Program-made: the position numbers and the translations under genes | The notes under the pieces: generated by a model | Database searches by the model: none | The model's input: the letters and a program-made list of their open reading frames with translations, nothing else | What the model was told of the DNA's origin: nothing | Shown here: piece after piece, positions 12,008 through 23,927 of the stretch | Layout of the letters: each line of letters opens with the position of its first letter | Position numbering within the stretch: the first letter of the stretch is position 1 | From: Gonatopus flavifemur | Taxonomy: Eukaryota > Arthropoda > Insecta > Hymenoptera > Dryinidae | NCBI GenBank assembly: GCA_018340375.1 | Contig: JAFFJZ010000003.1 | Coordinates: 15,934,001-15,998,000 of the forward strand | DNA: 64,000 bases | Reading direction: 5' to 3'

Positions 12008-14120
12008 ATGGAAGGACGGTACGGTTATGCAGTGCTCTGTATGCTGACCATTGTGATAGCGGTGGCCAAAACGGACAGAGGTGAGTAATGACCTTTTATA
12101 TGACAGAATAGGCATTTTATTTGTATTTATTAAAGTAAAGAAAAAAAATCAAACATAAGATTCTATCACAATTTCGATATTCACTCATACGGAACGGAAT
12201 GTCTTTGTAACTCGCGGTGTGCGAATGGGAATTAATATTCAATTGCAGTCATCGGAACATTGAATCTAGATAACTCATATTTGTAATGCAGCTCATTTTA
12301 TTTTTGACTTCATTTTTATAATTTAGGATAATCAACAATACTGCGATTGATTACAAAGATTCAAACAGTGAAATAGTTGGTAGTCTTGACTATGCTGTTT
12401 AAAACTTTGAGAAATTGGAGACATTTTTCAAGTCCCACCTGAAAAAAATGTTCAGTTGAAGGTAATATAACTATATTAATATTTAGTTGAGGCTATATTA
12501 AATTTTTATTTGAAGTTGTATTTTACTAAAATTTCTAGCCTCGAGAACTCAACATTTTTTTCAGTATACATATTTTTTGATCCATCAATTCACACAGAAA
12601 AAATTCGCTGTCACTTTTACTGAAGCAGCAAATTTGTCGCGGTGATAACAATTTATTTGTCATCACAGCAATTTTGTCAGCTATGACAGCGCCTTTTCAG
12701 CTTTGGAAGCAAAAAATGTTGTTTTTTTCTAGGTTACTCTTTACAAAATAAAATATTGAACACATTACAAAATTTGTTGACTGTTTTATAAATAATACGA
12801 AAATTTGCTGGAAGAGCGAATATTTTTTGCTGCCATAACTAAAAAATCGCTGTTGTAGCTAACAAGATTGCTGTGATAGTAAATTGTATGCTATCACAGC
12901 AAGAGGGATTCAGCAAAATTTGAATTTCGTTAGCACTGCAAATTTCTTTTTACTCCGTGTTGATGGACAAATGGAAATCTCTAGGGGAAACTTTCTGTTG
13001 ATGCAACGAGGGAAGACAGAGAAACGTTTGAATCTCTTGAAGACTACATACCGAATCAGAGACTTTAGTCGCCTTTTCGTTCCATCCTCGGAGACTTAGT
13101 TCCCCTGATTTTTAAGGTTTCCATTTCTCCATCAACGTTTTACTTTCATACTATCGGATTCATACATTTCTTTATTGCCTTCACGTTACTCATACAACGT
13201 TTGCACATTGCTTCTACGTTTTGTCCACCCGAGATGCATATAATACGATGCGAAAAGTGACCTGTGTCACCAGAAATGGTATCGTACAGGACAACAAGCG
13301 TTCTAGTTTAGTATTTTCAAACATTGGGTTTCAGTTCAATGAACCATCATTTAGTTTTTTGACTATGAAAAACTGGTTACTTTCATTCTAAACAGTTCAG
13401 CCAATTATAAAAACCAATTCCAACTTGAACAGATGAGTGAACAAGAAACGTCAGTCCGATGTCATTTCGAAGTTATTAAAGAACGTCAAAATGAGCTCAA
13501 AATTTAGTCATCTCTGATGGAAATTGTGAACGTAACCGATATGTGACGGATTTCTGTCAAAATGACATCAAGATAACGTTTTTTTGCCATTGTGTTCTGC
13601 TTGGGGTTATAATATACTTCTGATTGTTTTTCTAATAGTCGTCGGCAACCGTATGTTTTTCAAATGATTTCCAAGGCTGGATTCAAATTCATTCATACTG
13701 TTCTTGAATTTCGGAATACATCTGCACATTCCAAAGAACTTTTTGCTAATCTTGACTTGTGAAGATATCTTATGACACGGAATGTTTATTAGGTTATCAG
13801 ATAAGAAAATGATGTTGGAATATTCATATCCCTGTGACATGGAGATATTTCAATAATAATTCATGTTGACTTATATTTCAGATATCGAAGGCAGTGCGAC
13901 CGTTGTGGTTCCTGGACAGTCCCCATCGGATTTGGTGACGACTCAGAACAGCCAAAAAACGTTTGGCATTGTGCAGTCGATTACTCCCTACCTCTGGCCA
14001 GTGAGCACTTTAATATATCAGTTCATGGACAGTATCCTCAGGAACATGTTTGGGGAAGCATTACCCTGTACCATTTATTCGGTAGCACCATGGGATGCGG
14101 TATGCACTCCTCTCAACTGA
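12008..14120 (+). CDS. Small secreted protein with LPCT...VC motif (cluster gene 1)
   Basis: Two exons, 12008-12080 and 13882-14120, join in phase 1 across a GT-AG intron (AGAG|GTGAGT, ATTTCAG|ATATC) to give 103 residues. The N-terminus has a hydrophobic signal peptide (about residues 6-20), with likely cleavage near AKTDR. The mature part is short and hydrophobic. It ends with LPCTIYSVAPWDAVC, whose two cysteines (87 and 99) could form one disulfide. No domain I know matches. The same exon layout and the LPCT...VC motif recur in the minus-strand gene at 39.8-40.3 kb, so I place both in one cluster family. A polyadenylation signal follows at 14297. The intron holds a GCTGTGA-type MITE. Confidence 0.7.
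12590..12975. repeat. GCTGTGACAGC-type MITE in intron of cluster gene 1
   Basis: Region rich in GCTGT..CAGC and GCTATCACAGC palindromic words. An ACACAGAAAAAATTCGCTGTC-like start and a TTTTTACTCCGTGT end form degenerate terminal inverted repeats. Related stretches occur near 23.7, 36.7, 38.4 and 56.3 kb. Confidence 0.5.
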
Positions 14121-14296
14121 TACTACTCCTGAACCATAGCACTTAATCTCCGGACGAAGCGATGTAGCATTATCATTAGTGAAATAGAGCAAAACACAAA
14201 TTACATGCAACGAATGATAACGATTCATAATTGATTTTCATGATTAGAAGAATGATAACTTCATGTGTTGTTATTTGAAATTTTATACAATTTCGG

Positions 14297-14302
14297 AATA
14301 AA
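14297..14302 (+). terminator. Polyadenylation signal AATAAA, cluster gene 1
   Basis: Canonical AATAAA 177 bases after the stop codon of the 12-14.1 kb gene. It is the first well-placed signal downstream. Confidence 0.55.
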
Positions 14303-14583
14303 AGGAGACAATTTTGAACGCGAAGTATCCTCTATTTTCACAAGGTATCAGAAAAAATGTAATTATTTGTCAGTGGAAAATGTTGAAACTTTTTCACCAC
14401 CGTTGTGATTTGCGAATTTTTATTATAAAATGGCTATAAATGGAATAAATAGAAGATTCGATTGGAATATTTGAAAGCATTGGAAATGAGAAACAAAGAA
14501 ACGAATTCACCATCTTTGTTTTTTTATTTTTTTTTTGTAATTCAATTTCCCTTCCTTCTCAGACTTCATAATAATATGATGAT

Positions 14584-14720
14584 TTAGCTCAAGTGGACAA
14601 AGGATACCCTCGATGATGGAAGAGAGCCGGGTCGATTCCAGGTGAGGAAATTTGAATTGAAATTCTGATTCTGACTTTTTCGCCAAGAGAGGAACGCATC
14701 CAACCTATCCACGACAATAA
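14584..14720 (+). repeat. Possible tRNA-derived SINE or tRNA relic
   Basis: TAGCTCAAGTGG (14584-14595) fits a pol III A box, and GGGTCGATTCC (14629-14639) fits a B box with tRNA-like spacing. The stems of an intact tRNA do not form, so it is more likely a SINE head or a decayed tRNA. The right boundary is a guess. Confidence 0.4.
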
Positions 14721-14937
14721 AGTCGAGCGGAAGGTCGGATCCAAATTGTATTCTTGCAATTTATGAAATGAATATTGTAGAAAAGCGGTTGAAATTCTAC
14801 ATGAGAGTCTAGCGGAAATTTTCAGCAGGCCGTGTGAGGTATGGAGTCTGCTTAGACCACAGATATTTGTATTACACTAGATCGCTAACGACCCCATCTG
14901 TTGTACATAAAAAGTGGCACGCAAAAGTATGTACAAC

Positions 14938-15099
14938 TCCAGTAGAAATGCTTTGGCGATTCATTAGTTTCGCAACACCTATCCCACGGAATAATCAGAC
15001 ATTTGCTAGTAACTTGCAAGTTACTGGCAACGTTTTTTCTAGTTTTTCGTTAGGATAAGTGTTACGAAACCAATGAATAGCTAGAGCATTTTTACTAGG
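14938..15099. repeat. CCCTAGTAGAAAT-family MITE
   Basis: Starts TCCAGTAGAAATGCTTTGGC and ends with the inverse GCTAGAGCATTTTTACTAGG. Inner arms TAGTTTCGCAACAC / GTGTTACGAAACCA also pair. Same terminal family as 21026-21154 and 24908-25066. Confidence 0.7.
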
Positions 15100-15190
15100 G
15101 CAAGGAACGTTCAAATGAGCATGTATAAACGATTGAATTCGATTGGGTCAGGTCGGTTCAGGACTTATTCCGAGCATGCGCGTTTACTTA

Positions 15191-15330
15191 CCATCTCCAT
15201 CGACCGTTTCCCATTTCTACCACCATGCGGATTAAATCAGGTGAGCGAGAGAGTGATAGTTACTCTTTCTCTCCCACTCGCCTGACTTAATCCGCATGGT
15301 GGGAGAAAGGGCAAGCGGTCGATGGAGAGG
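15191..15330. repeat. Near-perfect 140-bp foldback hairpin
   Basis: CCATCTCCATCGACCG... pairs with CGGTCGATGGAGAGG at the other end, and ACCATGCGGATTAA pairs with TTAATCCGCATGGT, leaving a small loop around 15255-15275. It has higher GC than its surroundings. No open frame. A recent MITE or a hairpin-forming element. Confidence 0.75.
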
Positions 15331-17800
15331 GTAAAAACGATCTCAGTCTCGGATCTGGCATCACTGGTATCAACGTGCGTTGGCGATCTAATGTAATATA
15401 GATATATTTGGCTTGGTCCACAAAATCTGGGTGAAACCCGCGCGTCACCCACACACGGAGGGGAACCCTGCTGAACAGTCAGGCAGAACCGGGCAAGAAA
15501 TTGGAATGTTTGAAATCAGGATTGGGTAGGTATCAAATTGACGTATTAATACGTAATGAATGTTACGTATCATACCGTGTAACAAACCCCTCTTTCAGGG
15601 TCTTCTCACGTAATAAATGTAACAAACCCTCCAGTGACGCGTCATTACCCAACCCTGTTTGAAATTCAAGAATTCTAATGAAATTTAAAAACTTTCATCG
15701 TTTTATGTTTGGCAAATTGTAAGTTCCTACAAAATGGCTTCCCTGTTGAAAATGACAGAAGTGTGCGAAAAAGTTCGGAAACCAATTGGGACAGAAACCG
15801 ACATTAAACGCAATGAATCGTAAAAATTCGCAATTAAATTCTTTTCGTTTATTTCCGTCATTTTTAACAGGGTTTTGATACATCTCCATTGAATGCTCCG
15901 CGCTGCACAAAAACCACCTTGCACGAATATTCATTGATTCATGGGTTATTTAGGCGAATCAGTTCATTCTCAACCTTCAGATCACCTCACAATGTGATTT
16001 TGTCCCTACTTTATTGTAAACGTGTACATGAAAAGCTGTCTCGCATTGAACAACTTCGTTAGATTCATATGAAATGGTGGGTTAATCTGACGATCTGATA
16101 AACTTTTAGTCCTCCTCCAAGAATTTTCCTGCGTGTGGTGAACAAATTTCGAATAAAACGAATGAAACACATTCTGCATTTTAGGAATAAAACTGATCTG
16201 AAGCACAAAAATATGCTAGCGAGAATCCCTGGAAATGCGGACACGTGTAATATTTTTATAATTATCTGGCCCCTGAAATTCCTAAACCAAACGTTCATAT
16301 AACGGCATGAATCATCGGAGATTTGTGCTCAATGAACGCTACGCCTGTCCTCAATATCATTGGCATCACCACTGATGATTTCGACGTCCGCTATATCCTT
16401 GACCATCTGATATCTCAAGTCCGCGAGACAATTGTGAGAAAATCCACTTATCGAGTGAAGGTATCATTAACGATATTACCCCGGATAAGCCGAGCAATTT
16501 TCATTGATTTCGCAACATGACTCATTTCTTTCGTCATTTTCTAACCGTTCTATGCGTGAGAAATATGATTACACATATTTTTCTTAAAATATTACCAGAA
16601 TTCAATAATCAGGTCAATTGGAATGAATTGTTTTCAAAACGTTCGAAGGAATTTTTATCGTTGTAATTGCATTCAATTTGGATTCAAACTTTCTTTTCTT
16701 TGTTCAACCTTCACGTGATGATACGTTTCCGGTAGAGAGGCGCTGAAAATTTGTCAGAAGAGATGAGAGAAAGTGGGAGTATTTAATAGTATCATATCGT
16801 TCCGTTTATTTGGAGAAAAGACAGGTCTGATGAGAAAATTGTATTTTTTTTTTTAATTTTCAAAGATATGGTTCGAGATGTTGATTTGTGAAAAAATGGG
16901 TACTCTCGGTACTTCATTTTATGCTGGGGGTCATAGGGGAAAGTATAACATCAATATATAGTACATTATGGTTCCGTTGTGCTTATTTTTGGGTGTTCTT
17001 ATGCTTCAGGTGATTATTTTTCGATCAAAATTACCTGGAAGTGGTATGTGTTTTATCTTGAGAGTAAGTTGAATTGAGAATTTATGGAGAATATTCAAGT
17101 GTTTGATTCTTCATCCCTTGAGAATGAATTAGAAATTGTTCCCTTGTGCAAAATCGGAATAATGCGTCTTCTTCACTGAGAAAAATGAAATGTGAAAATA
17201 ACCTCTATTTCGTATATCTTTCACCCGTCAAATAATGAAAACTGAAGCCAGCCTTTCAAAAGTGAAAAGTACCTCTTCAGTGTTGGATTTCACCGTACAT
17301 TCGGTTTGTTTCACCAAAAAGATGGTATTTATCACCTAACTCATGGTAATAATAATCAAAATAATGTATTTTTCACTGTCAAATACATTTTACTATATTG
17401 AAACATGATTTCTACAATGCAGATTTTTCTCAGTGTTCTCAAGGAAATACACACTTCTACTAGGGAACCCAATAAACATCTTATAACATCTTTTAGATAA
17501 GTTTAAGATGTTTTGATCAATATCTTCAAAAATGTACTGTAAGATCGTTTTCAGAGGGCTTTTAGATATCCTTCAGACATAAGAAGAGTTTCAAACATCT
17601 GAAAAATATATAAAAATGTTGCGTCAATCATCTTAAATTCATCTAACAAATATCGCAAGACGCGGAATGTCGGAATTGGGAACAGGTAACTCTCTGTTTT
17701 CAATACTTCAGACATGGCGATCTATATTTGAATGATTTCCGTTTAACCAATCCACATTGCCCTTACACGTGGAACATTATTGATAATAATTGGGCTCCAT
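15331..17800. other. Intergenic, no gene recognised
   Basis: Several overlapping open frames near 15700-16520 lack splice support and recognisable motifs. A degenerate repeat built on ACATCTTTTAGATA-like words lies at about 17466-17650, with relatives near 22.7-22.9 and 29.05-29.16 kb. Nothing else is supported. Confidence 0.45.
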
Positions 17801-17809
17801 CTACCCATT

Positions 17810-18146
17810 AAGTCATACCGTTTATCACGTAAATCCTTATCATAATATATCACATTAACCCTGTAAATTGACGAATGAAACAGTAAAGAGTCTCACGTAC
17901 CAAATACCAATATAACATATTGCTTCAAAGCATTCATCGCCAAAGAATAAGCAGTTCCATACATGTCCTTGAAGTTTGAATCGTTTATAAAAAAGAAACG
18001 AAACTTGAAACTCAAGGAATCTGATGCATCGTCGTTATTTATCTTCTCGAATGAATTCTTTGGATTTTCCTGCAACTGGAAACATAGATCGAAGGATGTA
18101 TTGCAAGATTTTGGGACTTCCACGGCTGAGTATCTCGTTATTTGAT
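17810..18146. repeat. Flank of duplicated block 1, left of an insertion
   Basis: Matches 25559-25690 near its left part (both contain GTAAATCCTTATCATAATA). Its right part, read on the minus strand, matches 28562-28790 and more weakly 31620-31790. Homology resumes at 19362 after the 1.2-kb insertion. The minus-strand frame 17893-18123 translates much like the plus-strand frame at 28562, sharing FEKINNDD and INDSN, but is probably duplicated non-coding DNA. Confidence 0.6.
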
Positions 18147-18203
18147 TACACGGAGAAAAAAGATCATGGAATGATCACTAGAAGAGATAATAAACTGGGG
18201 ACG

Positions 18204-18339
18204 ACTACGAATTTCTGTGCACAGTCGCTAACAGAGACGAGTAATGGTTCCTATCTTGGTATATTATATTGTATTTTAGTATACCAAAATAGGAACCATT
18301 ACTCGTCTCTGTTAGCGACTGTGCACAGAAATTCGTAGT
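18204..18339. repeat. Near-perfect foldback nested in the 1.2-kb element
   Basis: Arms of about 58 bp starting ACTACGAATTTCTGTGCACA pair almost base for base with 18281-18339, around a loop of about 20 bases. The near-identity of the arms suggests recent insertion or ongoing homogenisation. Confidence 0.8.
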
Positions 18340-18580
18340 TGCCACTAGTGTTGCCGCGATCCGAGCTAATCCGAGTTTTGAGCATGAGCTCGGCTTGGCT
18401 CTTGTTTTTGACAAATAGGCTCGGCTCGCAAATCGGATCGATAGATTTACTACTGCTTGGATTGAAGCTCGAATTGGCTCGAAGATCGTCGAGCTAGATC
18501 GAAGATCTCACGATCTTACTTCGTTCAAAACAAACGCGAATAAAAAATTCTCGCATCCAGGGGCTCCTTGGAATAGAGCG

Positions 18581-18812
18581 TACAGTACAGGCCATAAGTT
18601 TGAATCAACCTGAAGGCATTCAACATTTCGCTGTTCGAAATTGATTTGATTCATATAAACTACATAAATAATAATCCAAAAATGTCTAAACAATATACCA
18701 TAAAATTTAATAAACTTATGTAGATAAAGTAAGTTGATTTCCTGAAACAAACACATCAACTGAGAAAATTGTTTCTCCTTTGAGTGTATTCAAACTTTTG
18801 GCCTGTACTGTA
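18581..18812. repeat. Tc1/mariner-type MITE nested in the 1.2-kb element
   Basis: About 232 bp bounded by TACAGTACAGGCC and GGCCTGTACTGTA. The inner TIR continues as AAGTTTGAAT / ATTCAAACTT. The TACAGT terminus is typical of Tc1-like elements. Confidence 0.75.
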
Positions 18813-19550
18813 TTTCTCAAGCTCTTGAAGTTCAAGTATAAAACAACGTTTTTTCAAAATTTTTATGACTCGGCAAATCAAATTTCATAAATGTTAGTCA
18901 TGAAAACTCCATGAATGCGTCTTCCAATGAATAAATAGATAAATATATCATTGAATCTATCTTCAGAGGATTGGCGATGAAGAACAATCCACTTTGTAAA
19001 CATATTTTCTTAATATCGACTCTGCTACTGATTAAACATTCAACACAATATTGTTCCATAAACCGATTCTGACAAATGAAATTTCATGAGATGATTGATC
19101 AGTGAGGTTTGGCAAGAATCAATGGTTTTTCTTGAACAGGGTCCTTCGTCTGATAGGAAATTTTCTCAGTAACGATCTGGCTCGTCGATCTCATAGTTTT
19201 GGCTTAGCTCGAAACTCGGATCGACTGAAATTTTCTCAGCTCTGCTCGAAGATCGGATCGTTTGAAATTATTGAGATCGACTCGAAGATCGCGGCAACAC
19301 TAGTTGCCATCAGTTTACTATCTTTTCTAGCGATCAGTCCATGATCTTTTTTCTCCGTGTACCAATTCGTTTCATTCAACGATTCAAACTCTAGCAACGT
19401 GTTCTATACAGGTCCTCCTCACCTATGCTGGTCAGAGGAGCTTCCCATACAACAAAAATTGCTGTGCAATCGTTTCTCAAATTCACGTGAAGTTGCTCCG
19501 AATTTGCTACGCATTTGATTATGAGTTTCATGAAACCGAGCAACTTTCCA

Positions 19551-19691
19551 CCCTGCTTAAAGAATCTCTTCGAACCGATTGATTCTCAATGATTCCGATG
19601 CAGAAAACCGATTCAAACCCATTCAAAATTGATTCTCAATGGGTTTGAATCGATTTTCTGCATCGGGATCGATGAGATTCTTTAAGCAGGG
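19551..19691. repeat. Foldback element with CCCTGCTTAAAGAATC ends
   Basis: CCCTGCTTAAAGAATCTC is mirrored by GAGATTCTTTAAGCAGGG. The inner GCAGAAAACCGATTCAAACC pairs with GGTTTGAATCGATTTTCTGC. About 141 bp, non-coding. Related ends occur at 27040-27275. Confidence 0.75.
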
Positions 19692-20139
19692 CAGCAACAT
19701 GACAACTCAACCCAAAATCCCAGATCCACAGCATATTGTTGCGCAATTGGCGACGCAACGTCCCTGCAAATTGCTTTAAACTATTGTTGAGTGTTTTCAA
19801 CAATTCACCACACATTTGCTCAGTACTTTGCTGTTGGGGTTGGATTGGAATGTGTATGTAACCACTCGTTCTTTAGCGGGAAATAATACATTTCCTCAAC
19901 GCTTTGTAACAACTTCTCCCCATAACATCTTACTCCACTCTTCTTTACATTCGAGTATGTTGTTACAACAGTGGTTGCTTTCATGTCCATTACTTTGATT
20001 TTCAAGGTTGCCACAGCCTGGGAATTCGATGCATCTCATTGGTCACTCTATTCAACACGAATTCGTGGTTGATCAATTCCGTTAGAATGTCCGGATTGCG
20101 GGAACCATGATTTTGTAGGAATAAATTGAATGAATTCCA

Positions 20140-20691
20140 TATCATGATACTAAGAGAATAATTCTAGACGCGGAGTTTTGATATGCAGGTGGGAAGATTG
20201 AAATTCGCAAGGCAGATCCAAATAATAAGAAATCTTTCGAATATTCCAATTAATTTCCACCGAATCGTGAAATAGAAAAACAGAAATGAAATTATCCCAT
20301 CAATTAGAACAGCATACTGCCTTTCCTGTTCAAATTAAAAGCAATTTTAAACAAATTACTTATCCATCACGAAGACCCTCAAATGAGTCATTCCGATACA
20401 TTAAATGCTTTTTGGAGAACGCATTTCTTCAAAGAAAACTCTTTAGAACAAAGAATTAATGCAATCACGAAGATATCGACGATTGATATTTGTTGGAACA
20501 GAAACGTATGGTTATGAAATTATAAAATTTAATTTCTGGTTCGAAAATTTGAAGATGCAGCATAAAAGTCATTGGAGGAACATTATGTCATCGATATTAG
20601 TTCGTTTTGCGATATATGATAAGCAGTCGAAGTCTAACAACCTAATTCATTATTGTTCAAGGCATTCATCAGTTTCAAACGTAACTATATC
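20140..20691 (+). repeat. Duplicated 5' flank of cluster gene A
   Basis: This upstream region is homologous to 25890-26654 ahead of gene B. Shared words include CTAGACGCGGA, AGCAATTTTAAACAAAT, GAAGACCCTCAA and CAACCTAATTCATTATT just before the start codon. A third copy of its left part is at 31140-31380. Conserved promoter-proximal sequence argues that both genes keep the same control region. Confidence 0.65.
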
Positions 20692-23451
20692 ATGTCACCG
20701 ATACGACAAAGTGCCATTTTCCTAGTCCTCATCTGTGGACTCTATTCCGTATCAGGTATTTCATTCTTTTCTCTGAAGCTCGAAGTTTTGTGATAGTATG
20801 AAAATATTTATCATAATCAGGGAATAATTCAATTTCCTTCAATTTATTCTACACATATATTATGATAATGAATTTAATTATTCTCATTATCTTATTTTTT
20901 GTTTTTGTGATCGTGATGTATGTATTATGTTTATTTTTTTCCATCTACTATAAAAGGAATTGAACCACAGAATTTTTTTCCACTCAGAACGAGGATCGAT
21001 TTCAAATATACCGGGGGTATCATAACCCTAGCAGAAATCACTCTAGTAATTCTCTAGGCCTTGCGAGGCCTCACCAGGCCCTTGTGAGGGACTTGCAAGG
21101 CCTCGTAAGGCCTTATAATCGCCTAGAGAATGACTAGAGTGATTTCTACTAGGGAATTCGCTGAAAACACTTCAGAGGCGTTATTCTGCATTCAAAATGC
21201 AATCATTTTTCGAAGGCTCAGTTTTGGAGCTATGAGCATTTTTACATTTTTTTTCAAATTCAAATAACTCAAAAGCATTATATTCTATATTCTTGAGCTT
21301 AACGCCATTCTCTAAGTTGGAAAACGCCGATTCTTTGAGAAAAAAATTCAACTATCCTATATCATTCTTTGTTTCAGAGCTACAGCAATTTGAAATTTTC
21401 TGGCTTCCAGCCAAACAGAATTCAGCAACTTCAAATTACGGTAGCTCCGAAACAAAGAATGATAAGAAAGTTGAATTTTTTTCTCAGAGATCCGGCGTTT
21501 TCCAATTTGTAGAACACAATGCTTCTGGATTATTTGGATTTGAAAAGAATTCTAGAAATGCTCATAGCTCCAAAACTGAGCCTTCAAAAAATTTTTTCCA
21601 AACGGGAAATTATTGCATTTTGGTTGCAGAATAACGCCTCTGAAGTATTTCCAGTGAATTATGGAACACCCTGTTTAAAGGACATTGTATTGATTGAAGA
21701 TTTTTGTAATCAAACTCCAAAAAGCATTCCTCTTACGACAAATTTATTCTTGTAATTGGATATTGGATAGATTCCCATCGGATAATGAATATATAAATTG
21801 TGCGTAAAAAATGTGTGTTACGTATATTGATTGAGCAGAGTTTGCGCAACAAATGATATATGTTTTATATATCATTTTCGGCCGAGTACGGTGAATTGAA
21901 AAAAGGTTTTCCACATCTAATTTTTTGTATTATTGTATTAAACTTTCTTGAAATGGAAAGATTCAAGTACAATTCACATGCAATTCTGTCCTGAAAAATA
22001 ATTGAAATGTACAAGTTGTATATAAATTTTATAATATTATTTCTCGTGATGGGATTTTTAATAATTTTCATGTAGCTTTGAACCGTTCACAAACGCGAAG
22101 ACTCAGTTAGTTTTCTGGTTTCGAAATTTCAACGCAAGTCTTGGGAGCATAGGATTACTCTTCCCATGTCATCAACTGAAAAACTTTTTTCTGAATTTTG
22201 AAAGATGTCCCAGAGATCTTCTGAATATATAAGAAATTGATTGTCTCTTTGGAAATTCCAATGATTTTTCAGAAGCCTGGATAGTTAAATTTAGAATAGT
22301 TCCTACAGAGTTAATATGAATTCTTCAAATTGAATTCCTAGTAGAAAGATAATGTTTACCCATAACTGTCCGGAAACCGTCCGTTTTGGAAAGTATATTT
22401 GGATTCCAGTTAAACGTAACAGGAGGAAGATACTAATTTTCCGACCGCTGATTGAGCACGGGAGAAATTGCCTATTGGACGAAAAGATCAATTTTTCTCC
22501 CGCTCTAAAATGTAGATATGAAGTTTTAACCGTTTATCGCACATCCCACATCAAAGTATACAGACAATTCACTCTTAGCTTGCAGATGTTGGGAAAAATA
22601 GTATGTTCACCTCGAGGAGAAATACAAAATTTTTCCTTCCCTTCCTCGGCGAACAATGTACTATTTTACACATGTTATTATTCCAAACAAACGCCTCTAT
22701 TTGAAACTAATGATATCTTTCATATCTTACGATATCTTTTAGACGCGTTCAGGGTGTCTTCCGCAACAATTTCATATTTCTGTTGGACGTCTAAATCTTG
22801 TCTTTCATCTGAAAAATATCTAATAGATCAGTTTCGGACATCTTTTTGATGAAAGACAAATTGTATACGTCTAAAAGATATCTAAAATCGTTGCATAAGA
22901 CATCTTGTGGACGTCTCAAAGACATCGCAAGACTTGAAATGTTCATTGCGATGGATTAAGTTCCATATCCCTCGAAAATGTGTGAAATAAGGGAACATCG
23001 AATGGTTTTAAATACACGTAACGTCCCACATGGGATTTTATGTAAAGAATAGAGATATGAAACCTTCTTCTAAATGCTTCTTAATGTTATGAAACTTCAT
23101 TTGATTTCAGGATCCACTTTGAATCGCGTTAAACGTCGAAGTCATTTACCACTCCCTATCAGAGTAGTAACAGCACCGATTAGATTGCCGACTGTTGGTG
23201 CGTACAAGGTCGCAAGAACACCTTTCCGCTTAGCAGGTGGTGCTTTGAAGATCCCAAGAGATGTGGCATCCACCGCAATAGGAATACCTAAACACATGGC
23301 CCATGGTGTAGGGGACGTTTTGATTCCTCCCCGTTTCGTGGTTTCAAGAGTTTTCACGCGAATAGTGGGTCCGATATTAGGAACCATAGGTGGAGCATTC
23401 AACGGCGCAGGGCGAGTCATCGATCCATTCAACAATGGCGCGAGCGTGTGA
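20692..23451 (+). CDS. Secreted dibasic-processed precursor, cluster gene A
   Basis: Exons 20692-20755 and 23111-23451 join in phase 1 (TCAG|GTATTT, TTTCAG|GATCC) to give 134 residues. Residues 1-22 form a signal peptide. RVKRR at 27-31 is a good furin/dibasic site, so the likely mature product starts at Ser32 and is about 103 residues. It has no cysteines and is basic, with many Pro, Gly, Val and Ile. It shows loose repeats of the type P-F/I-R-L...(K)IP and ends with RIVGPILGTIGGAF...DPFNN. I recognise no family. Gene B has the same exon lengths at the start, cleavage context and C-terminal pattern, and gene C extends it. The composition resembles insect antimicrobial or other secreted effector precursors, but this is only analogy. 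The intron contains two foldback elements. Confidence 0.75.
21026..21154. repeat. CCCTAGTAGAAAT-family MITE in gene A intron
   Basis: CCCTAGCAGAAATCACTCTAG is mirrored by CTAGAGTGATTTCTACTAGGG. The centre is filled with AGGCCTTGCGAGGCC-type palindromes. About 129 bp. Confidence 0.8.
21168..21649. repeat. Foldback element in gene A intron, relative at window end
   Basis: ACACTTCAGAGGCGTTATTC and its inverse GAATAACGCCTCTGAAGTAT bound a palindromic element of about 480 bp. Its interior, with CCATTCTCTAAGTTGGAAAA, is repeated at 63640-64000. The open frames inside follow from the repeat and are not a gene. Confidence 0.7.
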
Positions 23452-23635
23452 ACACTTCAACCATTTATGATTTCAATTCTTCATGATTGTTGACCGTAGC
23501 GTAGCTTCAATGAGTTCAACATTATATTTTGCGCATGTAAATCTTACAGCCACTTTGAACCAATTCGTGAGAAGAGGATTGTTGTTGACAGAATGTGTAT
23601 GAATGCTTAATGTGATATAATGATATTTTGAATGT

Positions 23636-23641
23636 AATAAA
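23636..23641 (+). terminator. Polyadenylation signal AATAAA, gene A
   Basis: AATAAA 185 bases downstream of the gene A stop codon, inside the segment conserved with gene B. Confidence 0.6.
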
Positions 23642-23700
23642 AAGTATTCCATAATTTATGATGTAATTTTTATTTCTTTTTTTGTTATATAGTATAACTC

Positions 23701-23927
23701 AACACGAAAAAAATAATTTAGCTGCAGCAGCTAAGTGGCTAGCACGGACACGGACAGCCATTAAATTGACTCCTGCAGCTGAATTTTAGCTGTGACAGCA
23801 AAAAAATTTGCATTTGTAGTTAATTTATTTGCGGTAACAGCTAAAATTCAACTGCAGGAGCTAATTTAATGACTGTCCGTGTCCGTGCTAGCTACTCAGC
23901 AGCTGCAGCTAAATTATTTCTTCCGTG
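23701..23927. repeat. GCTGTGACAGC-type foldback MITE
   Basis: AACACGAAAAAAATAATTTA pairs with TAAATTATTTCTTCCGTG at the far end. Inner arms GCTAGCACGGACACGGACAG / CTGTCCGTGTCCGTGCTAGC are perfect inverses. Lies just downstream of gene A and is absent after gene B, so it inserted after the duplication or was lost from one copy. Confidence 0.8.

Larger units (their letters stand above)
18149..19359. mobile_element. 1.2-kb TA-flanked non-autonomous DNA transposon, composite
   Basis: Terminal inverted repeats of about 50 bp begin CACGGAGAAAAAAGATCATG and are flanked by TA on both sides (18147-18148, 19360-19361), as in Tc1/mariner-type insertion. No transposase frame is present. It carries internal inverted arms around GTTGCCGCGATC (near 18348 and 19280) and two smaller elements within it. 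It interrupts a sequence that is continuous at 28562-28790, which fixes its boundaries. Confidence 0.8.

Noticed and set aside
15734..15823. Small ORF starting MASLLKMTEVCEK
   Set aside because: Only 29 codons, with no splice donor or relatives; composition is gene-like but evidence is too thin.
22352..22849. 165-codon plus-strand open frame in gene A intron
   Set aside because: Mixed low-complexity translation without motif or splice logic; lies between the exons of gene A and overlaps an ACATCTT-type repeat.
23142..23435. 97-codon minus-strand frame opposite gene A exon 2
   Set aside because: Antisense shadow of the gene A coding sequence, which has the signal-peptide exon and paralogue support.
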